From assembly GCA_004295015.1 (NCBI GenBank), contig SHNE01000025.1, positions 33,871-97,870 of the forward strand: 64,000 nucleotides of DNA, in the 5' to 3' direction. Shown here piece after piece: positions 48,248-55,564 of this stretch. The notes under the pieces are model-generated. The model saw only the letters and a list, made by a program, of their open reading frames with translations, did not search any database and had not been told where the DNA came from. The DNA is from Bacteroidota bacterium (lineage in GTDB: Bacteria; Bacteroidota; Bacteroidia; AKYH767-A; 2013-40CM-41-45). How positions within the stretch are numbered: the stretch's first letter is position 1; every line of letters begins with the position of its first letter. The translations under genes and the position numbers were made by a program.

Positions 48248-49321
48248 ATGTCATTCTCTGCAATGCATCCCTATAAGCTTCCGGAACTGCCGCCTCATTT
48301 CTCCTGCAACAATGAAAGTATCTACAAAGCGCTGCTTCTGGCACGAACGGAGTTAGCCGAACTCAAAGGTTATTCTTCTTCATTGCCTAATCCGATGTTG
48401 TTACTTAGTCCGGCGATCATTAAAGAGTCTGTTGCCAGTTCTGAAATCGAGAACATACATACGACTGTGGAAAAAGTTTTACAACAACAACTATTTCCGG
48501 AAACAGAACAGAAAATCGAAAACAAAGAAGTCATCCGATACAAGGATGCTATCATTACAGGTTTTGAAAAACTGAACAAAGTACCTATAAGCAATAGGCT
48601 CATCCTTTCAATTCACAAACAACTTCTTCAGGATCGAAGTCATGGCTACAGAAAAAATCAGAATAGAATTGAAAATACACTGACAGGCGAAGTGCTATAC
48701 ACGCCACCGTCCGCAACTGAGATTGCAAGGCTTATCAGTAATTGGGAAAAATACATTCACACAGTCGATGAAAATGTTGACCCCTTAATCAAATGCGCAA
48801 TTTCGCATTATCAGTTTGAAGCCATCCATCCATTTTCTGACGGGAACGGCAGAACAGGAAGAATTCTAATGGTGTTATATCTTGTACAAGAACAATTGCT
48901 TCATTATCCAATCTTATTCATCAGCGGCTACATTAATCGTAACCGTGCTGAATATTATCGTTTACTCAAACAAGTAACCGAGGAAGCTAAATGGTGCGAA
49001 TACATCGAGTACATGCTTCGAGGCTTTTATCTACAGGCGAAGGAAACGAAAGAACAATTACTAAAAGTACGAGACCTTCTGTCCCAATATAAAATTGACA
49101 TCAAGAAAAAATGTCCGAATATTTATTCTTCCGATTTGGCTGAGACTCTGTTCTCATTCCCAATTATTACACCGGTAAAACTCGGAAGTCTTATGGGCAT
49201 TCACTACACAACTGCTACCCGTCATTTAAAACAATTGACAGAGAATAAATTTTTACATCATCAGTCATTAGGGAAATATCAGCTATATATTAATAAGAAA
49301 TTATTGAATATTTTGAAGTAG
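48248..49321 (+). CDS. Canonical Fic family protein (AMP-transferase type) with C-terminal winged helix
   Basis: This 357-aa protein has the full Fic core IHPFSDGNGRTGR with His194. Its N-terminal inhibitory motif SSEIEN (S64-E68-N69) fits [S/T]xxxE[G/N], so it is a class II self-inhibited Fic protein. The N-terminal part (PYKLPELPP, MLLLSPAIIKESVASSEIEN) and the flap GEVLYTPPS are typical of COG3177-type proteins. A winged helix at ~295-357 (GSLMGIHYTTATRHLKQL) can bind DNA. Known relatives transfer AMP to target proteins such as topoisomerases. Its operator overlaps the promoter, so autoregulation is likely. The stop lies ten bases before direct repeat copy B. Confidence 0.93.
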   Translation: MSFSAMHPYKLPELPPHFSCNNESIYKALLLARTELAELKGYSSSLPNPMLLLSPAIIKESVASSEIENIHTTVEKVLQQQLFPETEQKIENKEVIRYKDAIITGFEKLNKVPISNRLILSIHKQLLQDRSHGYRKNQNRIENTLTGEVLYTPPSATEIARLISNWEKYIHTVDENVDPLIKCAISHYQFEAIHPFSDGNGRTGRILMVLYLVQEQLLHYPILFISGYINRNRAEYYRLLKQVTEEAKWCEYIEYMLRGFYLQAKETKEQLLKVRDLLSQYKIDIKKKCPNIYSSDLAETLFSFPIITPVKLGSLMGIHYTTATRHLKQLTENKFLHHQSLGKYQLYINKKLLNILK

Positions 49322-49330
49322 GGTTGGCTT

Positions 49331-49491
49331 GGACTTTTCGCTGCCATTGACCCTCCTGATTCAGTCGACTTTAACCCCTCAATTTTTGTTGTCGGACAGT
49401 ATGAAACGAATTGAATTGTAATCGATTTTGATTGATGAAGCCATCCGAGCAATTTTTGAAATGAGGGGGGTCCGTTTGTCTGAAATCTCCA
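49331..49491 (+). repeat. Direct repeat element, copy B
   Basis: This 161-bp element starts GGACTTTTCGCTGCCATTGACC and ends CCGTTTGTCTGAAATCTCCA. It is close to copy C at 54961 (about nine positions in ten by eye) and more distant from copy A. A degenerate frame with a TAA is visible inside where copy C reads through, so the element is decayed. Confidence 0.85.
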
Positions 49492-49932
49492 CACAGAGTT
49501 CAATTACATTAAAAAGTTCGAAATAGCAGATTGTATAAAATTATACACAAATCCATCCGTCTCAGGAAAGTCTCATTTTACCTCAGACTAAAAGTTCTAG
49601 CGAAACATTCCCGGAGGCCTTAGCGAAACCTCAGCGAAACATGTATGTCTCCTAAAGGCTCCTAACGTCTCCTAATGAAAAGCAAAAAGGCCCATTTTCG
49701 AGAAAAGGTGCGAAATGAGCCCTAATGGGATGAAACTTGAGGTCCCGAGCGAAGTTAATTGGACCCTATATTTTAGCACTAAAGTTACTTAGTCTGAATT
49801 CAATAAATCTATTTTCCTTTTTCAGGTGAAGCCTCAAGGTTAAACATTTTATATCAAATGGATTAGCTTTATACATGCATAATATTACAGATATAGCTGA
49901 TTTTCAGTGTTTTGAATATTTGAAACTTTTAG
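49492..49932. other. Non-coding stretch with short tandem motifs
   Basis: No gene is visible. AGCGAAAC occurs three times (49599-49606, 49622-49629, 49633-49640). It is followed by CTCCTAA three times at exactly 10-bp spacing (49649, 49659, 49669). Further on, CCCATTTTCG and CGAAATGAGCCCTAATGGG can pair imperfectly (about 49692-49732). The region could be an operator array or a structured RNA; neither is shown. Confidence 0.45.
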
Positions 49933-49966
49933 TTGACAAAATCGTTTTTACTTGTATATTTGTCAA
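49933..49966 (+). promoter_or_regulatory. Promoter with overlapping operator of the five-gene island operon
   Basis: TTG (49933-49935), 19 bases, then TATATTTG (49955-49962) fit the Bacteroidota consensus. TTGACAAA (49933-49940) and TTTGTCAA (49959-49966) are a perfect 8-bp inverted repeat covering the -33 box and the -7 box. Their centres are 26 bases apart, exactly as at the canonical fic promoter. The likely regulator is the XRE-ImmA/IrrE protein encoded 18 bases downstream. Confidence 0.78.
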
Positions 49967-49984
49967 CCTAATATTTCAAACAAA

Positions 49985-51067
49985 ATGTCCAAAGAATCAC
50001 AAAATATATTCGGCAGTCGATTAAAGCTTGCAAGAAAGATGGCTGGAATGTCCTTGCAAGATTTGTCAGATGCTTTGATCAATAAGGTTAGTAAGCAAGC
50101 ACTGAGTAAGTATGAAACTGGTTTGATGAATCCAACCAGTCAAGTATTATTGGCAATTGCGAAGGCTTTGAAGATCAAACCTGATTACTTTCTCAAGGAA
50201 CAACAAATTAGTCTTGGGAATATTTTATTTCGGAAAAAAACTTCTCTTTCAAAAAAGGATGAAGACTCAATAGTTGAAAAGGCGAGAGATTACATCGAAC
50301 GATACGTTGAAATTGAAAATATCTTAATGATTGAAAGTACTTTTATTAACCCTTTGAAAGATATAATTATCAGCGACAAAAATAATGTCGAAATCGCTGC
50401 TAACAAACTACGTGAAATATGGGAAATCGGAAACGATCCAATTCCCAATATTATCGAAACTCTGGAATTAAAAGGAGTCAAAGTCATGTTAATTGATGAC
50501 GTTGACGATATAGATGGATTTGCTGCGTTTACTTCAACTGGAATTCCTGTTGTTGTAATAAATACCAGAGGCAAATCAATTGAGAGAATTCGTTTTACTA
50601 TCATTCATGAGCTTGCACATTTACTTTTAAATTTCGATGGTTCAAAAAAAATTACCGAAAAAGAAATTGAAGTTTTATGCCATTGCTTTGCAAGCTGTTT
50701 TTTAATACCAACCAAAATGGTAGTAAAAATGATTGGAGATGGTAAAAGAACTTACATAGATATAAAGGAATTAATTTCCATAAAAGAATATTTTGGAATT
50801 TCAATAAGAGCTCTTGTTCATAGATTAAAGGATTTGGAGATTATTACTCCAAACTATTATCAACGTTGGGTAATTTATATGAGTAAAACTTATGGACATA
50901 AAGAAGAACCAGGAAATTACAAAGGAGAGGAGAAATCTCAACTTTTTGAGCAGTATATAAATCGTGCCTTGTCTGAGGAACTTATTAGTTTAAGTAAGGC
51001 TGCGTCACTTTCAAATTCAAGTATTAACCAGATTAGAAAAGGAGATGCAGTTGTTATCGGAAGGTGA
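49985..51067 (+). CDS. XRE-family regulator fused to ImmA/IrrE (M78) metallopeptidase
   Basis: This 360-aa protein starts at the ATG at 49985; an upstream TTG at 49952 lies inside the promoter and is rejected. Residues ~8-65 form an XRE helix-turn-helix (LKLARKMAGMSLQDLS, SKQALSKYETGLMNPT). Residues ~130-290 are an ImmA/IrrE domain with the zinc motif HELAH (His208-Glu209-His212) and a downstream cluster EVLCHCFASCFLIP that supplies the third ligand. In ICEBs1 ImmA cleaves the repressor ImmR; in fused proteins the protease is thought to inactivate its own or a partner repressor under stress. The fused XRE-COG2856 form is a known companion of toxin genes. It is the first gene of a five-gene operon and overlaps the PIN gene by 23 bases. 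Confidence 0.93.
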   Translation: MSKESQNIFGSRLKLARKMAGMSLQDLSDALINKVSKQALSKYETGLMNPTSQVLLAIAKALKIKPDYFLKEQQISLGNILFRKKTSLSKKDEDSIVEKARDYIERYVEIENILMIESTFINPLKDIIISDKNNVEIAANKLREIWEIGNDPIPNIIETLELKGVKVMLIDDVDDIDGFAAFTSTGIPVVVINTRGKSIERIRFTIIHELAHLLLNFDGSKKITEKEIEVLCHCFASCFLIPTKMVVKMIGDGKRTYIDIKELISIKEYFGISIRALVHRLKDLEIITPNYYQRWVIYMSKTYGHKEEPGNYKGEEKSQLFEQYINRALSEELISLSKAASLSNSSINQIRKGDAVVIGR

Positions 51068-51578
51068 AATAGTAATCAAAGATGCGTGCGCAATTTTCGA
51101 TCTTTTTGATCTAAATCTCATGGAAGATTTTCTAAAGCTCGACTATTCGGTTTACACTACTATTCATGTTGTTGAGGAGATAACAGACTCTGAACAACTG
51201 GAAAATATTACTCGTCTGATTTCAAATAAAAGAATTTTAGTTGATAATTCAGGCACTTATGAAGATATTCAGGTTCATGTATTAGAAAATTCAGGATTAA
51301 GCTTTGCAGATTGTTCTGTTGTTGATTTTGCAATTAGAAATTCTTGCACCATACTATCTTCAGACGGTAGTCTCCGCAAGGTATCAACTCGAAAAGGATT
51401 AATTGTACATGGAATGGTCTGGATAATTGGTGAGCTGGTGAACAATAATATTATTTCTATTGAGACAGCAATTGAAAAACTGAATAGATATAAATTAATA
51501 AATACAAGGGCTCCCAAAAACGATATAGATGTGTTGATTAATAAGTTTGAAGAACTACTAAAACAAAAACCAAAATAG
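51045..51578 (+). CDS. PIN-domain protein (putative ribonuclease toxin)
   Basis: This 177-aa protein has a PIN-like core. The first acidic residue is Asp13 in VIKDACAIFDLFDL, then Glu in THVVEEITD-like IHVVEEIT, Asp89/Asp94 in SFADCSVVDFA and Asp107 in ILSSDGSLRK. PIN domains are Mg-dependent RNases, including VapC toxins. The start lies inside the 3' end of the XRE-ImmA/IrrE gene (23-bp overlap, different frame), so translation is coupled. A VapB-like small antitoxin is absent; the XRE protein would take that role (inference). The next gene starts three bases after the stop. Confidence 0.82.
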   Translation: MQLLSEGEIVIKDACAIFDLFDLNLMEDFLKLDYSVYTTIHVVEEITDSEQLENITRLISNKRILVDNSGTYEDIQVHVLENSGLSFADCSVVDFAIRNSCTILSSDGSLRKVSTRKGLIVHGMVWIIGELVNNNIISIETAIEKLNRYKLINTRAPKNDIDVLINKFEELLKQKPK

Positions 51579-51581
51579 GAT

Positions 51582-52373
51582 ATGGAATTCAATCACATTA
51601 CAGCAATTCTTTTGTCAGGAACTTCAATTTGTCTCGGAGCATTCTTAGGAGTTTTACGAAGTAAAATATTTTCGACAAAATCAAAAACTAATTTACACAG
51701 ATTCTTTTATATATTTTCTACAACAATTTTCCTTATTTCAATTTTTTTCTTGTTCAACAATTGGAATGAACTGTTTGCTCCAAATTGGTTCGGTATAGTA
51801 GTCGAATTCTTAGCTATTATTTCAAGTGTTTCACTTTTTATACTTACTAAAAAGTATTTGGTTGTAAAGGACATTTTTAACACGTCAGAGTTAGACCCTA
51901 TTATAAATAAGTTTACTGAAAGTGCGGATACAGATCAAATTAAACTATTCGGAGGCGATTTGAATTTTTTTGGAAATTCACCTCCAGATATTGATTTGCA
52001 TCCCCAATACAGAACATTACGCTCACTTCAATTTAAGAAGATACTTATACTTTGTGAAAAACCTAAAGATACTTCGGTAAAAATTCGTTATGGAAAAATT
52101 CTTCATGATATGCCACAAGCTCAAATTCGATATTACGAACCTGAGCAAGCTGATTTAAAAGTGAGAGGTAGAATAATTGAAATTCATCGCTCAATAAAAC
52201 TATTAATGTACACTAAAATACAATCGAAAATATACCAGGCAATTGAAACAGACACCGCTAATTCAAATGGAGCTTTGTATAATAATATTTGGGAGTTAGT
52301 TTGGTCATTGGCATTAGTTCCCGATGCAAAGGAAATGCAATCGTACAAAGATTTGTTTTTAAATAAATCGTGA
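51582..52373 (+). CDS. Three-TM membrane protein with conserved soluble domain, unknown function
   Basis: This 263-aa protein has three TM helices in its first 95 residues (~6-26, ~41-61, ~70-90). A soluble domain of about 170 residues follows on the cytoplasmic side. Landmarks are IKLFGGDLNFFGNSP, KKILILCEKP, KIRYGKILHDMPQAQIRYY and KVRGRIIEIH. The alternating strands and the GDLNFFG and RGR segments give a vague likeness to phospholipase-D-like or nucleotide-sensing folds, but no HKD motif is present and I cannot name a family. Three-base gaps on both sides place it firmly in the operon. In defence or toxin operons, membrane proteins often carry out killing or signalling, but that is only inference here. 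Confidence 0.75.
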   Translation: MEFNHITAILLSGTSICLGAFLGVLRSKIFSTKSKTNLHRFFYIFSTTIFLISIFFLFNNWNELFAPNWFGIVVEFLAIISSVSLFILTKKYLVVKDIFNTSELDPIINKFTESADTDQIKLFGGDLNFFGNSPPDIDLHPQYRTLRSLQFKKILILCEKPKDTSVKIRYGKILHDMPQAQIRYYEPEQADLKVRGRIIEIHRSIKLLMYTKIQSKIYQAIETDTANSNGALYNNIWELVWSLALVPDAKEMQSYKDLFLNKS

Positions 52374-52376
52374 ATC

Positions 52377-53777
52377 ATGAAAACATTAATCATAAATTCT
52401 CCACTGTTTAGAGATAAAAATTATCTCTATGATGAAGATTCATTACCTCCGATTGGATTAGGCTTAATATCAACATCTCTTAAGAATGCAGGTCATGATG
52501 TTGAGTTAATAGATGCTGTGGCTTTAAATATTCCATTGGATGAGCTAATTAGAATTGTAAATTATAAGCAACCTTCTTTTGTAGGAATCAATGTTTTTAC
52601 CACTAATTTGGAATTAGTCAAAGACTTTATCGAAACAATATCTTTCAAAACGCATTTTATCGTTGGGGGACTTTCAACTCAAAATCTTCTTGAACAAATT
52701 TTCAATTGGAAGACAGATAATCCTATTGATGTTGTAAATGGGGATGGAGAATACATAATATGCGATATAGTTTCGAATAAAATAAATCAATCACCCAATG
52801 CTGAAAATACAAACAGGCGTTTTTATAAAGTAGATAAGAACTCCCCATATTTTGTACATGATATATCAAAAGTGAATCTTGATCGTACTTTTTTTGTTAA
52901 TGAACCAGTGAAGCATTTATTTGGATTCACTGAAGCTAATATTATTACAAGTCGAGGTTGTATTTACAATTGTGCATTTTGTGCAGCCGCAAGTTCATTA
53001 AATAGAGATTTCGCAATTAGAGAAAAAGATTCTGCAAGCATCGTGTCTGAAATTCAGCACCTAATTAATATATATCCAAATCTGCAATCAATCCGAGTAT
53101 TGGATGATTTATTTTTAAAGAATGGAACAATCGTGGATAAAGCTATAGATGTGTTTAAAAATTTCAATATTCAATGGCGATCTATGGCACACGTGCAAAC
53201 TTTTAAAGGAGTGTCAGATGAAAAAGTTCTCTCACTTAAAGAAAGTGGGTGTAGTGAGTTGTTCATTGGAATTGAATCAGGCTCTCCGAAAATCTTACGC
53301 CAAATTCATAAAACCACAGACATTGAAGTCATCAAAGAAAACCTATCTAAATTGTTAAGAAACGGGATCAATGTAAAAGGCTATTTCATTTATGGCTTCC
53401 CTAACGAAACAATTGAAGACATGGAAATGACTTACTCTTTAGCCAAATATTTGAACGGTATTGCAATCCAAAACGGGAGTGTTTTCCGAACAAGTGTATT
53501 CCAATTCCGACCGTATCATGGAACCGAGCTCTACCACTTCTTGGAAAATGAATTTGGGAACGAAACTTTTAGCCATGTTGCTGCTATTGAACCGAATAAA
53601 GAGTTGTCTGATATGGTTGGAAGGCTTCAGTTCAATTTTCATAGTGGTAATTATTCTTCGGTTCCAATTGAGATTGTTCAAGATTTTATCTATAAAACAA
53701 CAAATTTAACTTCTGCTCGTATATTTGCCCTCAATGGGAACGACACGAACGGTTATAAACGAAATAAAGCAGTGTAA
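52377..53777 (+). CDS. B12-binding-domain radical SAM protein
   Basis: This 466-aa protein has an N-terminal Rossmann-like cobalamin-binding region (~1-130; PPIGLGLISTSLKNAGHDVELID, FVGINVFTTN, HFIVGGLS). A radical SAM core follows with the 4Fe-4S motif CIYNCAFC (Cys195, Cys199, Cys202). Downstream motifs are VLDDLFLKN, CSELFIGIESGSP and FIYGFPNETIEDM. The canonical His of the DxHxxG cobalamin motif is not seen, as in many members, so B12 use is unproven. These enzymes methylate or rearrange nucleic acids, peptides or small molecules; the substrate cannot be told from sequence. It overlaps the following gene by 44 bases and starts three bases after the membrane-protein gene. Confidence 0.92.
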   Translation: MKTLIINSPLFRDKNYLYDEDSLPPIGLGLISTSLKNAGHDVELIDAVALNIPLDELIRIVNYKQPSFVGINVFTTNLELVKDFIETISFKTHFIVGGLSTQNLLEQIFNWKTDNPIDVVNGDGEYIICDIVSNKINQSPNAENTNRRFYKVDKNSPYFVHDISKVNLDRTFFVNEPVKHLFGFTEANIITSRGCIYNCAFCAAASSLNRDFAIREKDSASIVSEIQHLINIYPNLQSIRVLDDLFLKNGTIVDKAIDVFKNFNIQWRSMAHVQTFKGVSDEKVLSLKESGCSELFIGIESGSPKILRQIHKTTDIEVIKENLSKLLRNGINVKGYFIYGFPNETIEDMEMTYSLAKYLNGIAIQNGSVFRTSVFQFRPYHGTELYHFLENEFGNETFSHVAAIEPNKELSDMVGRLQFNFHSGNYSSVPIEIVQDFIYKTTNLTSARIFALNGNDTNGYKRNKAV

Positions 53778-54297
53778 AAGCTGCGACCTTTGTTACAATC
53801 AAGCACCGCTTGTAGACAAAAAGAAGAAAGCTGATGTTATGTGGGTTGGACTTTCTGCTGTAAAGGTTGAATGTACTCAAACGGAAACCCCGTTGTCAAG
53901 TTCAAGTAATACGGGTAAGCTAATCATGCAAATTGAAGACTTAAACGTAGATAGCGAATTCTATAAAACCAATCTTGTTAAATGTCTTCCATTAGACAAG
54001 AATAAGATTCGTTATCCTAAAAAGGAGGAAATGAAATCCTGTTACAATCATCTGGAAAAAGAAATAATGGAGTTTAAACCAAAAATAGTTTTCCTGCTTG
54101 GGAAACAAGTTTCAAATTTTGTTTCGAATCGCACTGTAGAGCTTCCAAGTTCATTTCGATATAAGCCTGTCATAAAAAATAATACAGTTTATATTTCAAT
54201 TCACCATCCCTCTTATATTTTAGTTTATAAGAGAAAAAAAATTAATGCTTATCTAAAAAGCATAAACCAAATTATCTCTAAATATTCGAAGGTGTGA
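53734..54297 (+). CDS. Fe-S uracil-DNA glycosylase superfamily protein with altered catalytic motif
   Basis: The ATG at 53734 gives 187 aa; a TTG at 53725 is possible. Four Cys that would bind 4Fe-4S lie at 14, 17, 84 and 103 (CKSCDLC, VKCLP, SCYNHLEKEI), spaced much as in characterised family 4 enzymes. LGKQVSNF and HHPSYI (157-162) match late motifs of the superfamily. The family 4 catalytic loop GEAPG is replaced by GLSAV (39-43), and the following 'GRPF' region reads ETPLSSSSNTGKL. Uracil excision as in family 4 is therefore doubtful; another base or modified base is possible. The stop codon sits at the edge of an IS256-like end, so the last residues may be IS-derived. Confidence 0.85.
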   Translation: MGTTRTVINEIKQCKSCDLCYNQAPLVDKKKKADVMWVGLSAVKVECTQTETPLSSSSNTGKLIMQIEDLNVDSEFYKTNLVKCLPLDKNKIRYPKKEEMKSCYNHLEKEIMEFKPKIVFLLGKQVSNFVSNRTVELPSSFRYKPVIKNNTVYISIHHPSYILVYKRKKINAYLKSINQIISKYSKV

Positions 54298-54765
54298 ATA
54301 ATTTTGTGTAAACATTCATCTCGTCAGCTGCTTTAGTGTTGACATCTGTCCTCAAAAATAATAATAAATTGATTTAGAATGGCACCCCAATTCCGGATAG
54401 TCATAGTCCATTTCTTTTCTAGATTATTTATTGCAAGATAAACCGCCTTCATCGCTGAAGAATCATCCGGAAAAGCATTCTTTGATCGAGTATATTTGCG
54501 AATACCACTGTTAAGGCTTTCAATAACATTGGTTGTGTAAATAATGTGCCGGATTTCCTGTGGAAAATGGAAGTAGTGAGTGAGATCTTCCCAGTTCGTT
54601 AGCCAGGATTGAATCGCATAACCATATTTCTTCCCCCATTTCGCTTCAAACTCATCAAGAGCATTTGCTGCGGCTTCCTGATTCGGCGCGGCATACACGG
54701 CCTTTCAATCAGTTACAAATTCCTTTTTATCTTCCAGCTGCGAAGGATGTTCTTGCTTCCGTCAT
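54291..54765 (-). mobile_element. Decayed IS256-family (mutator-type) transposase remnant with one IS end
   Basis: On the minus strand 54698-54333 encodes the C-terminal 121 residues of an IS256-type transposase (ALDEFEAKWGKKYGYAI, EIRHIIYTTNVIESLN, WTMTIRNWG). Upstream of YAAPN the reading continues as KEFVTD-stop-KAVYAAP. The TGA at 54707-54705 replaces the usual Leu codon. Further upstream NILRSWK-like sequence runs into a one-base deletion near 54740. The element is therefore a pseudogene. GGTGTGAATAATTTTGTGTAAAC at 54291-54313 looks like an IS256-type terminal repeat at the 3' side. No matching end is visible at the other side. Confidence 0.75.
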
Positions 54766-54876
54766 CGCTGCGAGGGATTTGCAATCACTACTGTTCGGAA
54801 CCCTTATTAACATCGATAATTTAATAAAAACTAAACTATAGGATTTAATTTGGGCCACTCTGATAGTACCATTGGT

Positions 54877-54957
54877 ATGCGCGTTAAAGAACTCCTTCAA
54901 CTCTTACCGGATGAACAACTCGATGTATTTGGAGTCGAAACCAAAGTGGATCATCAG
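54877..54957 (+). mobile_element. IS4-type transposase N-terminal fragment
   Basis: From the ATG at 54877 the frame reads MRVKELLQLLPDEQLDVFG then VETKVDHQV. From memory this matches the start of Bacteroidota IS4-like transposases, which continue with KKLKGKV. Here homology stops after DHQV, directly at direct repeat copy C. The fragment is a truncated gene cut by whatever placed copy C. Confidence 0.55.
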
Positions 54958-54960
54958 GTT

Positions 54961-55122
54961 GGACATTTCGCTGCCATTGACCCTCCTGATTCAGTCGACT
55001 TTGACCCCTCAATTTTTGTTGTCGGACAGTGTGAAACGAATTGAATTACAATCGATTTTGATCGGGGAACTCATTCGAGCTATTTTGCTGAAATGAGGGG
55101 GTCTGTTTGTCTGAAATCTCCA
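54961..55122 (+). repeat. Direct repeat element, copy C
   Basis: This 162-bp copy starts GGACATTTCGCTGCCATTGACC and ends CTGTTTGTCTGAAATCTCCA. It is in the same orientation as copies A and B. A short frame KRIELQSILIGELIRAILLK reads through here but is broken in copy B. It adjoins the IS4-type fragment at its left end. Confidence 0.85.
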
Positions 55123-55138
55123 GGAATGAGTAGCAGAA

Positions 55139-55315
55139 ATGTTCCCCTTTATAATTGATAATCAGCGGGAAAAACTCTTCGCCCCATTTGTCCTTTCAGA
55201 AACCCTCTTCAGTAAAGGGCTACAGGAAATACCTGATTTCCGGGTGCTGTTTTTGCCAAGAATTCCAAATATTATTGGGATCGCTTGTCCTTTTTCAGAA
55301 TCAGTATCATGTTGA
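55139..55315 (+). CDS. Possible 58-aa protein, unrecognised
   Basis: An ATG frame of 58 codons begins MFPFIIDNQREKLFAPFVL and ends in ACPFSESVSC. It has mixed composition with charged and hydrophobic residues and no TM helix or signal. It lies 16 bases after repeat copy C. I recognise no family. It could be a real small gene, a fragment of a larger one cut by the repeat, or chance. Confidence 0.25.
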   Translation: MFPFIIDNQREKLFAPFVLSETLFSKGLQEIPDFRVLFLPRIPNIIGIACPFSESVSC

Positions 55316-55403
55316 GATTTGTATTCCTAATTAACAAAATCAAATACAAAACAAGTCCAGAATTTCGTATTAATAAAGTAGGCATACCGATGCGACTGTA
55401 AAT

Positions 55404-55553
55404 ATGAAAAAGAACCAAACAATTCCTATACGGACCCTGACGCTCGGGATGATAGTATATTGTATTGCGCCGGACTCACCAGTGTGGAACGCACCAGTAG
55501 TTATCATCGGACTACTCTACCTAATAAGGGAATTTATAGATCGGTGGGACTGA
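55404..55553 (+). CDS. 49-aa small membrane protein
   Basis: An ATG frame of 49 codons begins MKKNQTIPIRTLTLGM and ends IREFIDRWD. It has a basic N-terminus, two hydrophobic stretches (LTLGMIVYCIAPD and APVVIIGLLYLIREF) and a charged C-terminus, the make-up of a genuine small inner-membrane protein. It is convergent with the 230-aa gene, with 11 bases between the stops. The island position, next to repeat C and IS remnants, suggests it belongs to the accessory region. Function unknown. Confidence 0.55.
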   Translation: MKKNQTIPIRTLTLGMIVYCIAPDSPVWNAPVVIIGLLYLIREFIDRWD

Positions 55554-55564
55554 TCATATATTAG

